Source: Haematobacter massiliensis
GTDB taxonomy: Bacteria > Pseudomonadota > Alphaproteobacteria > Rhodobacterales > Rhodobacteraceae
NCBI RefSeq assembly: GCF_000740795.1
Contig: NZ_JGYG01000001.1
Coordinates: 62,001 to 126,000, forward strand
Direction: 5' to 3'
DNA length: 64,000 nucleotides
Made by a program: the position numbers and the translations under genes. Every line of letters starts with the position of its first letter. Position 1 is the stretch's first letter. The notes below the pieces were generated by a model, which worked only from the letters and a program-made list of their open reading frames with translations, made no database searches and had not been told where the DNA came from. This document shows, piece by piece, positions 8,864 to 18,191 of this stretch.

Positions 8864-10867
8864 TCAGCGGCTGGCCTGCTCCCGATCAAAGGAGCGGATT
8901 GCAGCCACGATCTCCGGCGCGATCAGAGCCGCGCCCTCGGGCGAGGGGTGATTGTCGTCGAAGTAGAACATGCGCCCGCCGAAGGCATTTGTGCAGCGGT
9001 CTGGAATGAACGTGTCGCAGAGCAGCCTGTCCGGCCGCACGCGGGCAATGCGTGGGTTGTCGATCGCATCGAAGGCGGTGATGACGGCATCGGCGCGGCG
9101 ATGGAAGAATGCCATGCTGGTGGAGATCGCGGGCTTTGCCTGCGGGTCAAAGATCATCTCCCGTGCAACGCGGAGCGGTACCTTCCACCCTGCCTCCGGG
9201 TAGGGGTAGACCAGCACGACGTTGAACCGCTCCGCCAGCGCGGCCACCTGCGCGGCATAGGCGGAGATCACGCGCGCCTCCCGCCGGCCATCCAAGGGTA
9301 TCGCGGAAGCGGGCGAAGCCACGTCCATCGGTATGGGCGGTCCCGGCTCATCGCCGCCCTCGCCATTGCGCGCCCTCAGCCCTTTCGCATAGACCGGCCA
9401 TCGCGCGGCGAGGACCAGCGTCTTGACGCCGGACTGTTCCAGCCAGCTCAGATAGGTGCGATTATGGGTGTCGCAGCTGCGCGAAGGCAGCTTGTCGAGC
9501 CGGACAAGGCCGGGCACGGGCGGGCAACCTGCATATCCCGAAAGGTAGCTGCCGATACCCATCTTCGCCAGCATGGCCTGCAACGGAGGGGCGAAGCTGG
9601 TGGCGTGACTGTCACCCATGATCGCGACCTGTGGGCGGCGTTCACCGACGGCGCAGTTCAGAACCGGATGCACAGGCAGGGGATCATTGTCGGCGGTGAG
9701 ACAATGGCCGCGATACCGCTCCCGCCCGGCCAGAAGCTCCGCGGCCCATGGCATACGCTCCGGGAAGCCGTCGGCCTTGCGGATCCCGATCCCGGCAGCG
9801 GAGAAGAGCACGATCCCCGCGACCGCCGTGACAAGTGGCAGGCGATGTCCGGCAAGCAACGGGGAAGGGCCACGAAACGGCTGCTCCACCCAGCGCCAGC
9901 TTAGCCAGCCGAGCAGAACGGACGCGATCACGAGCAGTGCCATTACGCCCGCATGGGGTTCCTCCGCCAGCCGAAGCCGCGCAAAGGCCATCAGCGGCTG
10001 GTGCCACAGATAGGTGCTGTAGCTGATGAGACCGAGCCACACGACCGGCCGGAGCGAGAGGATCCGCCCCACGCGCGTCCCCTGACCGCCCCAGACAAGC
10101 ACCAGCACCGTGCCCAGAACCGGCAGCAGCGTTGCCAGTGATGGCGAGGGCAGGCCTGGCAGTATCACCAGCGAGCCGAGGATCATCGCCAGTCCCAGTG
10201 CCGCCGGAACCCCGCGCGGGGCCTGCGGCCGGAGGCAGATGCCGAGGGCCGCGAGCGAACCGGCGAGAAGCTCCCATATCCGCGACGGGGTGAAGAAGAA
10301 ATTCTCCTCCGGTCGAAGGCGCCAACCCGCCTCCGCCAGCGCGAGGGAGGCAAGCGCGATCAGGCTGAGCACGATGAGCGCGACCCGCCGTCCGCCACGG
10401 GTGAGCAGAAGGAAAAGGAGGGGCGGGAAGAACAGGTAGAACTGCTCCTCGATGGCCAGGCTCCATGTATGGAGCAGGGGCTGCAACTCCGCCGAAGTGC
10501 TGAAGTAATCCGCCCGCTGCCAGAAATGGACGTTCGAGAGAAACAGCGCCGCCGCCGCGATGCTCCGCCCGAAATCGGCAAAGTCCGCCGGAAGCATCCA
10601 CGCCCAGGCAACGGGAACGCAGGCGGCAAGCATGACGAAAAGCGCGGGGAGGATGCGGCGCGCCCGCCGGACATAGAACTTCGTCAGGCTGTAACGGCGC
10701 GCTTCGATGTCCTGGATGAGAATTCCGGTGATGAGAAAGCCGGAGATCACGAAGAAGATGTCGACGCCGATATACCCGCCGCCGAACAACGGTGCTCGCG
10801 CATGGAACAGAACGACTGTCGCAACGGCAATGGCACGCAGGCCGTCGATCTCTGGGCGGTACTTCAT
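8864..10867 (-). CDS. OafA/YrhL-type acyltransferase with C-terminal SGNH domain
   Basis: A 667-aa inner-membrane protein. Residues 1-335 form the acyltransferase-3 domain with about ten membrane spans: RPEIDGLRAIAV at the N-terminus, FFVISGFLIT and the HTWSLAIEEQFYLFFP block. Residues about 410-660 form a periplasmic SGNH hydrolase-like domain with GDSH at 418-421 and the catalytic DDNHPS near residue 637. Such two-domain proteins O-acetylate surface glycans (LPS O-antigen, capsule or peptidoglycan-linked sugars), the first domain moving the acyl group across the membrane. The ATG follows AGGAGAA by about ten bases. No glycan genes lie beside it, so the target is unknown. Confidence 0.93.
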   Translation of the reverse strand: MKYRPEIDGLRAIAVATVVLFHARAPLFGGGYIGVDIFFVISGFLITGILIQDIEARRYSLTKFYVRRARRILPALFVMLAACVPVAWAWMLPADFADFGRSIAAAALFLSNVHFWQRADYFSTSAELQPLLHTWSLAIEEQFYLFFPPLLFLLLTRGGRRVALIVLSLIALASLALAEAGWRLRPEENFFFTPSRIWELLAGSLAALGICLRPQAPRGVPAALGLAMILGSLVILPGLPSPSLATLLPVLGTVLVLVWGGQGTRVGRILSLRPVVWLGLISYSTYLWHQPLMAFARLRLAEEPHAGVMALLVIASVLLGWLSWRWVEQPFRGPSPLLAGHRLPLVTAVAGIVLFSAAGIGIRKADGFPERMPWAAELLAGRERYRGHCLTADNDPLPVHPVLNCAVGERRPQVAIMGDSHATSFAPPLQAMLAKMGIGSYLSGYAGCPPVPGLVRLDKLPSRSCDTHNRTYLSWLEQSGVKTLVLAARWPVYAKGLRARNGEGGDEPGPPIPMDVASPASAIPLDGRREARVISAYAAQVAALAERFNVVLVYPYPEAGWKVPLRVAREMIFDPQAKPAISTSMAFFHRRADAVITAFDAIDNPRIARVRPDRLLCDTFIPDRCTNAFGGRMFYFDDNHPSPEGAALIAPEIVAAIRSFDREQASR

Positions 10868-10999
10868 GCGCGGGCAGTTCTCCTGATCGCGAAGAGACTG
10901 GTGGAACTTCGACGGTATTCAAGGGGATGGAGTCGATGAGTTTTGCAATGCTTGACGCAACTCCTCCCCGCAAGCGATGGTTTCGGACGGAGGTGCCCC

Positions 11000-12454
11000 A
11001 TGCACAATACGATCGATTCCGAGAAACTCGTGACCCATTACGTCGATGGCCACTGGATCGCGCCACTTTCCACGGAGGCGTTTCCCTTCGAGACACCCCA
11101 TGACGCGGCGGTGCGGGGAAGCATCATTCTTGCCGGTGGGCAGGATGTGGCGCGCGCGCTTGATGCGGCGCGGCGGGCTTTCACCGGTTTCTCCCGCAGC
11201 TCTAAAGCGGAACGGCTGGCATTGCTGCGGCGGATCCATGAGCTGACGCAGGAGCGTATCGACGACCTCGCCGAAGCGATCTCTCTGGAAATGGGCGCCC
11301 CGATCGACATGGCCCGGAGAGCGCAGGCCGGCGCGGGGGTCGGTCACGCCGCTGGTTTCATCGAGGCGCTGGAAGGGATGGATGAGGAGGAGCGGCTGAC
11401 GAACGGTGATCTGCTGATCCGCGCGCCGGTCGGGATTTCGGGACTGATTACGCCGTGGAACTGGCCGATCAACCAGATCTCGCTGAAGGTGCTGCCGGTG
11501 ATCGCGACGGGGGGCGCCTGCGTGTTGAAGCCCTCGGAATACACGCCGCTCTCCGCCATCGTCTATATGGAGATCCTCGACGCGGCAGGGGTGCCTGCGG
11601 GAGTGGTCAACATGGTGCAGGGGAACGGACCGGGGGCGGGCGTCGCGCTGTCTACGGATCCGCTGGTGAACCATGTCTCGTTCACCGGTTCCACGCGGGC
11701 GGGTCGCGCCGTCGCCCATGCCGCGGCGGAGGACATCCGGCGCATCACGCTGGAACTGGGCGGCAAGTCGGCGAACCTCGTCTTTGCCGATTGCGGATCG
11801 GATCTGGAGCAGCGTGTCCGTGACAGCGTGGCTGAATGCTTCCTGAACTCCGGCCAGTCCTGCGATGCTCCCACGCGGATGCTGGTGGAGCGGGACATCT
11901 ATGAACGGGTGGTGGAGATTGCCGCGGATGCGGCGGCAAACACCGCGCTCGGCCTGCCGTCGGAGCCGGGGGATCACATCGGCCCGCTGGTCAATGCGAC
12001 GCAGTTCGAGCGGGTGCAGGATCTGATAGCCGCCGGTGTGGCGGAGGGTGCGCGTCCGGTGGCGGGCGGACCGGGCCTCGCCCCCGGTTTCAATGCAGGC
12101 TACTGGGTCCGGCCCACGGTCTTTGCCGATGTGACCCCCGACATGCGGATCGCACGGGAGGAGATCTTCGGCCCCGTCCTTTCCATCCTGCCCGTGGAGG
12201 GAGAGGCGGAGGCCATCCGCATCGCCAATGATTCGCCCTATGGCCTCGCCGCCTATGTTCAGACCGGAGATATGGAGCGGGCAGGACGGGTCGGCCGCGC
12301 GCTGGACGCGGGCGCGATCCATGTCAACGGCACCGGCATGGGCTGGGGCTCCCCCTTCGGCGGCTGGAAGCAATCGGGCCTTGGACGCGAGGGCGGCAAG
12401 CTCGGTATCGAAGCGTTTCAGGAGGTCAAAACCCTGCATCTGCTGCAGGTCTGA
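11000..12454 (+). CDS. Aldehyde dehydrogenase family protein
   Basis: NAD(P)-dependent aldehyde dehydrogenase, 484 aa. The cofactor motif is FTGSTRAGR, the general base is Glu252 in LELGGKSAN, and the nucleophile is Cys288 in NSGQSCDAPT. The C-terminal GWGSPFGGWKQSGLGREGG closes the active site. The ATG at 11000 is preceded by GGAGGTG, and upstream codons do not resemble the family. It oxidises an aldehyde to an acid in the cytoplasm; the substrate is not evident, and the gene stands alone, divergent from the acyltransferase gene. Confidence 0.93.
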   Translation: MHNTIDSEKLVTHYVDGHWIAPLSTEAFPFETPHDAAVRGSIILAGGQDVARALDAARRAFTGFSRSSKAERLALLRRIHELTQERIDDLAEAISLEMGAPIDMARRAQAGAGVGHAAGFIEALEGMDEEERLTNGDLLIRAPVGISGLITPWNWPINQISLKVLPVIATGGACVLKPSEYTPLSAIVYMEILDAAGVPAGVVNMVQGNGPGAGVALSTDPLVNHVSFTGSTRAGRAVAHAAAEDIRRITLELGGKSANLVFADCGSDLEQRVRDSVAECFLNSGQSCDAPTRMLVERDIYERVVEIAADAAANTALGLPSEPGDHIGPLVNATQFERVQDLIAAGVAEGARPVAGGPGLAPGFNAGYWVRPTVFADVTPDMRIAREEIFGPVLSILPVEGEAEAIRIANDSPYGLAAYVQTGDMERAGRVGRALDAGAIHVNGTGMGWGSPFGGWKQSGLGREGGKLGIEAFQEVKTLHLLQV

Positions 12455-13397
12455 CAAAGCCGTGTCCGGGGGCTGTAGCCCGCGGCGCGGCGGGCAGTCG
12501 ATAGCGCCCCTCGCTCAATCCGGGCAGGGGCAGTACGGCTTACGTCCCGACGCCAGCTCCGCAAGACGCTCAAAATGCGGGCGGGCGCTGGCGAACTCGG
12601 GCAGTGCTTCGCACAAGCGGATGGCGCCGGGCGGAGCATCGACGGCCGCTTGGCCCCCGCCCCGCAGACAGACTTCCACGGTCCCTGCAGGCTTTTCCGG
12701 TGCGCCAGAGAACCCCGCGCGCGAAGGTGCGAACCGACCGCGTAGAGTTACGCGACCCGCCAGAGCAGGCGCGGGGCGGCCGGCGGTTCCCGTCCACGAC
12801 GAGCCGAGCTGCTGCGCCTCACCAATGCGCGGGGAGACGCACGTAGGCCGCGCCGCCCGTCAGGATCAAACTCTGCCGGACCCCCCCCGCACGGAGACGC
12901 CTTGCCCCCGTGTTCTGTCGCCACACCAAACACCCAGCCGTACCCCTCCGTACGGAGACGTCTTTCGCCAGGCGAACCGGAGGCTCATGCGCATCCTCCC
13001 AGAATCGCCTCCGCATGGAGACGCCCCCACGGAGACGCCCCCTGTCACCGCAAGGCTCACGAGCTCGAATTGTCACTACCGGCAGGGGGAAGCGGCGCCC
13101 TGTACCGGGAGTCGAGGTGGTCCATGAAGCCGCTACATCGTGCGAAGACGCACAGCCTTCCAAGCCGCGCCATCACGCGAGGCCAGCATCGCGCGGGGCT
13201 GCGTTTGAGCGAGCTTCAAGACCCGACGCGGATTTCGCTATTTACCCCGGGAATATGCGTTAGCGTTTGCCTGCGGATTGAGCAGAGGATGAAGAAAACG
13301 TCAGCGGGGCGCGCTGCCGGGCGGGAGCGGCCTTTTCTCCGGCGGTGGTTTCTGCCTAAATCGCCGCAAGGACCGGAAACGGCGCAGGGACAATGGG
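12455..13397. other. Gene-poor stretch with a recurring GGAGACGC word
   Basis: No reading frame here on either strand resembles a known protein, and those that exist are rich in Arg, Pro and Gly, as expected from chance in GC-rich DNA. The word GGAGACG(C) occurs at 12833, 12893, 12954, 13017 and 13031, the first four at 60-63 bp spacing. At 12946-12957 it is part of the perfect palindrome CTCCGTACGGAG. The stretch may be a decayed gene, a repeat relic or a long leader for the importer genes downstream. Confidence 0.6.
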
Positions 13398-14279
13398 ATG
13401 GCCAACGGGGTGAACCGCTTCAGCGAGCCCGAAGTGAAGAGCGGATATGCGCTGATTGCGCCGCCATTCATCTATTCGGTGCTGCTTCTGGCGGTGCCGG
13501 TTGGGCTGATCGTGCTCTACAGCTTCTGGACGGATGGCTATCTGGAGATCATCAAGACCTTCACGATGGAGAACTACATCGCGGCGTGGACGGAGCCGCT
13601 CTACCGCCAGGTGATGCTCCGCTCTCTCGGCGTCGCGGCGATGGTGACGCTGGCAACGGTCGTGTTGGCCTATCCGGTGGCCTATTACGTGTCGTTTCAT
13701 GTCAGCGGGTCCAAGAAGGCGTTGTGGCTTTTCCTCATCACCATCCCGTTCTGGACGAGCTACCTGATCCGGGTGTTCCTGTGGAAGGTCATCCTAGGCT
13801 ACAACGGCGTGCTGAACACCGGGCTGATGAAGCTCCACCTGATTGACGAACCGCTCACCTTCCTGCTCTACAACGTGAATTCGGTAGTGATCACGCTGGC
13901 CCATGCCTATGCGCCCTTTGCGATCCTGCCGATCTTCGTCGCGCTCGAGAAGATAGACCGCTCCCTGCTGGAGGCATCGCAGGATCTGGGTGAGGGCAAG
14001 GTTATGTCCTTCCTCCGGGTGACGCTGCCGCTTTCCATGACCGGGGTGATCGCCGCGGTCATGATCGTCTTCATTCCGACCATCGGAGATTATGTGACGC
14101 CGAACCTCGTCGGCGGGCCGCAGGGGCAGATGATCGCCAACGTCATCCAGCTTCAGTACATGCGGCTCGACAACTATCCGCTGGGATCGGCGCTCGCCGT
14201 ATCGGCCATGCTGATCGTGGCGGCGGTGGCGCTGGTGTTCCTGTTCCTCAACCGCCGCTTCCTCAAGGGGTCGAAATGA
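13398..14279 (+). CDS. ABC transporter permease, PotB-like (second importer)
   Basis: Inner-membrane permease of 293 aa with six spans, starting with YALIAPPFIYSVLLLAVPVGLIVLYSF, and an EAA loop at LLEASQDLGEGKVMSFLRVTLPL. The C-terminus FLNRRFLKGSK is basic. It begins a permease-permease-ATPase operon with ATGA/GTGA overlaps. No binding-protein gene is present on either side in this window, unlike the first importer. Related systems take up spermidine/putrescine or similar cations. Confidence 0.9.
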   Translation: MANGVNRFSEPEVKSGYALIAPPFIYSVLLLAVPVGLIVLYSFWTDGYLEIIKTFTMENYIAAWTEPLYRQVMLRSLGVAAMVTLATVVLAYPVAYYVSFHVSGSKKALWLFLITIPFWTSYLIRVFLWKVILGYNGVLNTGLMKLHLIDEPLTFLLYNVNSVVITLAHAYAPFAILPIFVALEKIDRSLLEASQDLGEGKVMSFLRVTLPLSMTGVIAAVMIVFIPTIGDYVTPNLVGGPQGQMIANVIQLQYMRLDNYPLGSALAVSAMLIVAAVALVFLFLNRRFLKGSK

Positions 14280-15082
14280 AAGCGGGTGGCCTGCGTCTCT
14301 ACGCCTATCTCTACCTGCTGTTTCTGTATGCGCCGATCATCCTTCTGCCGCTGTTCGCCTTCAACGACGGCACGATCATCGCCTTTCCGCTGAACGGCTT
14401 CACGACGAAATGGTTCGATGAGCTGTGGACCATTCCCGCGCTGCACCAGGCCGTCAAGAACAGCCTCATCATCGCGATTTCGTCAGCGGTATTCTCCACC
14501 ATGCTCGGCATCTTCGCCGCGCGCGCGATCACGCGCTACGACTTCCCGGGCAAGGCGGCGATGAGCGGGCTGATCATGCTGCCGCTGGTATTGCCGGAGG
14601 TGATCGTGGCGGTGTCGCTGCTCGTCGTGCTGCTGGCCATGGGCATTCCGCTCGCCTTCTGGACGGTGATCTTCGGACATGTGCTGATCTGCACGCCCTA
14701 TGCGGTGGCGATCCTGTCCTCGGCCTTCTCCTCGCTGGACCGTTCGCTGGAGGAGGCGGCCATCGACCTCGGAGAGACGCGGATGTCCACCTTCCGTCTC
14801 GTCACGCTGCCGCTGGTGGCGCCGGGGATCGTGTCGTCGCTGCTGATCGGCTTCACCATCTCGCTGGACGAATTCATCATCGCCTATTTCCTCACCGGAT
14901 CGGAGCCAACGCTGCCGGTCTATATCTTCTCCCAGTTCCGTTTTCCGGCGAAGGTGCCGGTGGTCATGGCGCTGGGAACGATTCTCGTCATCCTGTCCGT
15001 CGTGCTCCTGACCCTCGCCGAGATGTTCCGCCGGCGCGGTGTCCGGCGGCGCGGCGGGGTCGATACCGGAGGCTTCCTGTGA
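14276..15082 (+). CDS. ABC transporter permease, PotC-like (second importer)
   Basis: Second permease of this importer, 268 aa, six spans, with the EAA loop LEEAAIDLGETRMSTFRLVTLP. The ATG overlaps the previous stop by four bases (ATGA). The segment SLDEFIIAYFLTGSEPTLPVYIFSQFRF is characteristic of PotC/YdcV-type permeases. It docks with the ATPase encoded next. Confidence 0.92.
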   Translation: MKAGGLRLYAYLYLLFLYAPIILLPLFAFNDGTIIAFPLNGFTTKWFDELWTIPALHQAVKNSLIIAISSAVFSTMLGIFAARAITRYDFPGKAAMSGLIMLPLVLPEVIVAVSLLVVLLAMGIPLAFWTVIFGHVLICTPYAVAILSSAFSSLDRSLEEAAIDLGETRMSTFRLVTLPLVAPGIVSSLLIGFTISLDEFIIAYFLTGSEPTLPVYIFSQFRFPAKVPVVMALGTILVILSVVLLTLAEMFRRRGVRRRGGVDTGGFL

Positions 15083-16233
15083 CGCTCTCGCCCGCTCCCA
15101 CCTCCCGCACCCCCCGTCCGGGGCAGCGTGTGCAGCCTTCCGGCCGCCCGATCATCGAGCTGCGGGACGTCCAGAAGTACTACGGCGATTACCACGCCCT
15201 CCGTGGCATCACCGCCGATATCCGGCAGGGGGAGTTCTTCTCGCTGCTCGGCCCGTCCGGTTGCGGCAAGACGACCCTCCTGCGCACTATCGCGGGGTTT
15301 GAGGATTTGTCCTCCGGCACCGTTCTGATCGATGGCAAGGACATGGCGGGCGTCTCCGCCAACCGGCGCCCCACCAATATGGTGTTCCAGTCCTATGCGA
15401 TCTTCCCCCATCTGTCGGTGGAGGAGAATGTGGGCTTCGGCCTCCGTCGCGATCCCGGCACGAAGGAAGAGAAATCCCGCCGTGTCGGCGAGGCGTTGGA
15501 GATGGTCGGGCTTTCCGGCTACGGCAAACGGGCGGCGCATGCGCTTTCCGGCGGGCAGCGGCAGCGGGTGGCGCTGGCGCGCGCGCTGATCCTCAAGCCC
15601 AAGGTTCTGCTGCTGGACGAGCCGCTCTCCGCGCTCGACAAGAAGATGCGCGAACAGATGCAGGTGGAGCTGATCAAGCTCCAGCGGCAGGTGGGCATCA
15701 CCTTCATCCTCGTCACCCACGATCAGGAGGAGGCGCTGGTCATGTCCGACCGTATCGCCGTGATGTTCGAGGGCCAGATCGCGCAGATGGACGATCCCGA
15801 GGTGCTCTACCGGCGACCGAAGACCCGCGCAGTGGCTGATTTCATCGGCATGATGAACTTCCTGCCCGCGGAGGTGCTGTCCGATGCCGGAGGCCGGGCG
15901 GAGGTGCAGTCACCGGGGCTTGGCCGGTTCACGCTGGAAGATACGCAGGCGCCCGGAGGCGTGCGGATCGGTGCGGCCAGCATCGGCATCCGGCCGGAAT
16001 CCATGTCGCTGATCTATGGCGATGAGGCGATCAACCCCGCCCAGCAGGTGTCAGAGGGCGTCGTGGATGAGGTGGTCTACTACGGTGACATGACCTATTA
16101 CGACGTGCGTCTGGACGGGCTTGAGGAGCCGGTCCGCCTGTCGATGAAGAACCTGATCTCCCGTCCTGTGCTGGATCGTGGCGTGCGGACGCGGGTCGCC
16201 TGGGATCCGCGGTCCGCCGTGCTCTTCGTCTGA
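15079..16233 (+). CDS. ABC transporter ATP-binding protein, PotA-like (second importer)
   Basis: Importer ATPase of 384 aa: Walker A GPSGCGKTT, Q-loop in VFQSYAIFPHLS, signature LSGGQRQRVALARAL, Walker B VLLLDEPLSALD, switch His in THDQEEAL, and a C-terminal TOBE domain ending with GVRTRVAWDPRSAVLFV. The start is the GTG at 15079 that overlaps the previous TGA and follows GGAGGCTTCCT; the first 25 residues are a Pro/Ser/Arg-rich leader before the conserved IIELRDVQKYYG. It energises uptake by the two permeases upstream. Confidence 0.92.
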   Translation: MTLSPAPTSRTPRPGQRVQPSGRPIIELRDVQKYYGDYHALRGITADIRQGEFFSLLGPSGCGKTTLLRTIAGFEDLSSGTVLIDGKDMAGVSANRRPTNMVFQSYAIFPHLSVEENVGFGLRRDPGTKEEKSRRVGEALEMVGLSGYGKRAAHALSGGQRQRVALARALILKPKVLLLDEPLSALDKKMREQMQVELIKLQRQVGITFILVTHDQEEALVMSDRIAVMFEGQIAQMDDPEVLYRRPKTRAVADFIGMMNFLPAEVLSDAGGRAEVQSPGLGRFTLEDTQAPGGVRIGAASIGIRPESMSLIYGDEAINPAQQVSEGVVDEVVYYGDMTYYDVRLDGLEEPVRLSMKNLISRPVLDRGVRTRVAWDPRSAVLFV

Positions 16234-16235
16234 GG

Positions 16236-16655
16236 TCAGGACAAGAGCGTCGCCATGCCGATGGACGCAGGCGCCACGGGCGCAAAGCCGTATTGCGCGT
16301 AAAGGTGGCGCGCGTCGCCATCGGCGATGAGACTGACATAGGCGCCGGGGGCGAGCTGCTTCAGGCGCGTCATGATCCGCGCCATGATCGCCTTGCCCAG
16401 CCCCTGGCCCTGATGTTCCGGCTCCACCGCTATATCGACGATCTGAAACACCGTTCCCCCGTCGCCGATAACGCGGCCCATACCAACAGTACGCCCGGCC
16501 TCTCTCACACAGACGCCGAGAACAGAATTCGGCAAGCCGATCCGCGCCGCGGCCAGTGACTTGGGTGACAGGCCGGAGACCTCGCGCAGGCGGCAGAACT
16601 CTTCTGCCGTGGGCAGGTCGTCGAGCAGGGTGTAGCGGTCGTCCATGGGTCTCAT
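16236..16655 (-). CDS. GNAT family N-acetyltransferase
   Basis: A compact 139-aa acetyltransferase of the GNAT superfamily. The acetyl-CoA pyrophosphate loop is EHQGQGLGKAIM, preceded by the VFQIVDIAVEP strand; the C-terminal LYAQYGFAPV helix-strand closes the fold. ATG at 16655 overlaps the end region of the upstream TetR gene; ATG at 16646 (MDDRY) is an alternative. The acceptor is unknown. It converges with the ABC ATPase gene with two bases between stops and is the last gene of a PPK2-TetR-GNAT minus-strand run. Confidence 0.87.
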   Translation of the reverse strand: MRPMDDRYTLLDDLPTAEEFCRLREVSGLSPKSLAAARIGLPNSVLGVCVREAGRTVGMGRVIGDGGTVFQIVDIAVEPEHQGQGLGKAIMARIMTRLKQLAPGAYVSLIADGDARHLYAQYGFAPVAPASIGMATLLS

Positions 16656-16656
16656 C

Positions 16657-17271
16657 TCAGTTATCGGGCGGCAGGAGGCCAAGCCCGCGAAGGTAGATGC
16701 CTATCCCCGCCTCCAGGAGTTCCTCAGGCGGGAAGGGGGAACGGGCGCCCGGCGCACCCCGCCCATAGAGCTCAACCACGCCGTGGCTCATCGCCCAGAT
16801 ATGGGCGCTGAACATGGAGGCGGGCGGGCGTTTCTCGGGCGGGATATTCTCGGAAAGCCGTACCGCGGCCCGCTCCAGCACCCCCCGCGCGCGCGCCGCG
16901 GCATCGGCCAGTCCGGGTGAGGCGTTGGGGGAAATTCCGCTTTCGAACATGGCGATGTAGTGGCCGGGAAACTTACGCGCAAAGGCGATATAGGCGCGCC
17001 CCGTCGCTTCAAAGGCTGCCAGCGCCGTCGGCCCGCTGTCAAAGGCGAATTCCATCAGGTCGGCGAAGATTTCATACCCCTGCCGCGCGCATTCGGCGAT
17101 GAGGTCGTCCCGCCCTGCGAAATGCCGATACACCGCCGCGGGCGTCACCCCAGCAGCCTTCGCGGCCTCCGACAGGGTGAACCCCTGTGGCCCTTTCTCC
17201 TCTATCAGCTTCAGCGCGGCATCGACCAGCGCCTGACGGAGGTTGCCGTGGTGATACCCTCGCTTAAGCAT
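16657..17271 (-). CDS. TetR family transcriptional regulator
   Basis: A 204-aa repressor-type protein. Residues 1-50 form the TetR HTH ([19 protein letters not shown] and [23 protein letters not shown]), followed by an all-helical ligand/dimer domain containing [13 protein letters not shown], a TetR C-terminal pattern with the W-x-x-x-HG signature. The ATG at 17271 overlaps the last eight bases of the PPK2 gene (GATGCTTAA), so the two are translationally coupled; upstream in-frame codons lie inside PPK2 and are rejected. The regulated genes are unknown. Confidence 0.9.
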   Translation of the reverse strand: MLKRGYHHGNLRQALVDAALKLIEEKGPQGFTLSEAAKAAGVTPAAVYRHFAGRDDLIAECARQGYEIFADLMEFAFDSGPTALAAFEATGRAYIAFARKFPGHYIAMFESGISPNASPGLADAAARARGVLERAAVRLSENIPPEKRPPASMFSAHIWAMSHGVVELYGRGAPGARSPFPPEELLEAGIGIYLRGLGLLPPDN

Positions 17272-18145
17272 CCAGCATTTCGAGACCGCCGCATATCTTC
17301 GGGTCTGGCTGGCCAATGACCTTCTTGTCGCGCCCGTCGTAGTCGAGACTGAGCAGGATGGATTGAATCACTGCGATCCGCTCCCGCCGCTTGTCGTCGG
17401 AGCGCACGATTGTCCAGGGCGCGAAATCGGTATGGCTGGCGATCAGCGTTTCGCGAATGGCGGTGGTGTAGTCGTCCCAGCGCTTTAGCCCATCGACATC
17501 GATATTGGAGAGCTTCCACTGTTTTAGCGGGTCCTGCTCCCGCTGCAGAAACCGCCGGAGTTGCTCCGCGCGTCCCACGCTCAGCCAGACCTTCACAAAC
17601 GTGATCTCTTCGCTGACGATCATCTGCTCAAACGGGAGAAGCTGGCGGAAGAACTGGACCCGCTGCAGATCGGTGCAGAAGCCAAAGACCTTCTCCACCA
17701 CACCCCGATTATACCAACTCCGGTCAAAGATCACGATCTCTCCCGCAGCGGGCAGGTGCCTCACGTAGCGTTGGAAATACCACTGCGTGGCCTCGCGGTC
17801 GGAGGGTTTGGAAAGCGCAATGGTATGGGCCACGCGCGGGTTCATATTCTCCGTCACGGCCGCGATGCTTCCGCCCTTTCCGGCAGCATCGCGGCCCTCG
17901 AACAGGATCACGAGCCGTGTGCCCTTGTGCCGCACATGTGCAACGAGCTTCGCCAACTCTATCTGAAGCGGTTCCATCTGCGCTTCGTAATCGCTTTTGG
18001 AGAGTTCAGTGCGGTAGGGATAGCTCTTCGCGAGTATATCCTTCTTGTCGGCCTTCTTGATGGCCTCTCTGATCTCCTCTGGAGCCTTCTTCTCGTAAAA
18101 GGCCGATATTGCTCCATCGAATGGCAGTTTGCTCTTTTCCGTCAT
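17264..18145 (-). CDS. ppk2: Polyphosphate kinase 2
   Basis: PPK2-family kinase, 293 aa, which transfers phosphate between polyphosphate and nucleotides. Walker A is GRDAAGKGG at residues 84-92, and the lid/Walker B region is [17 protein letters not shown]. The length and the single PPK2 domain place it with class I enzymes, which mainly regenerate ADP/GDP to ATP/GTP from polyphosphate. The N-terminal 50 residues are charged and helical. The gene overlaps the downstream TetR gene by eight bases, an uncommon pairing that may place ppk2 under TetR feedback. Confidence 0.95.
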   Translation of the reverse strand: MTEKSKLPFDGAISAFYEKKAPEEIREAIKKADKKDILAKSYPYRTELSKSDYEAQMEPLQIELAKLVAHVRHKGTRLVILFEGRDAAGKGGSIAAVTENMNPRVAHTIALSKPSDREATQWYFQRYVRHLPAAGEIVIFDRSWYNRGVVEKVFGFCTDLQRVQFFRQLLPFEQMIVSEEITFVKVWLSVGRAEQLRRFLQREQDPLKQWKLSNIDVDGLKRWDDYTTAIRETLIASHTDFAPWTIVRSDDKRRERIAVIQSILLSLDYDGRDKKVIGQPDPKICGGLEMLDA

Positions 18146-18191
18146 GATGCTCTCCGCTGTGCCGCTGGCCCCGACATGTCCAGTATCCAGA

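Noticed and set aside
12833-13039. CRISPR array suggested by about 60-bp spacing
   Set aside because: The shared word is only 7-12 bp, copies differ, and there are no constant repeats of 24-40 bp, leader or cas genes.
12902-13846. A 314-codon plus-strand frame running into the second importer's first permease
   Set aside because: Its 3' half is the wrong frame of the permease gene, and its 5' half is Arg/Pro/His-rich without similarity.
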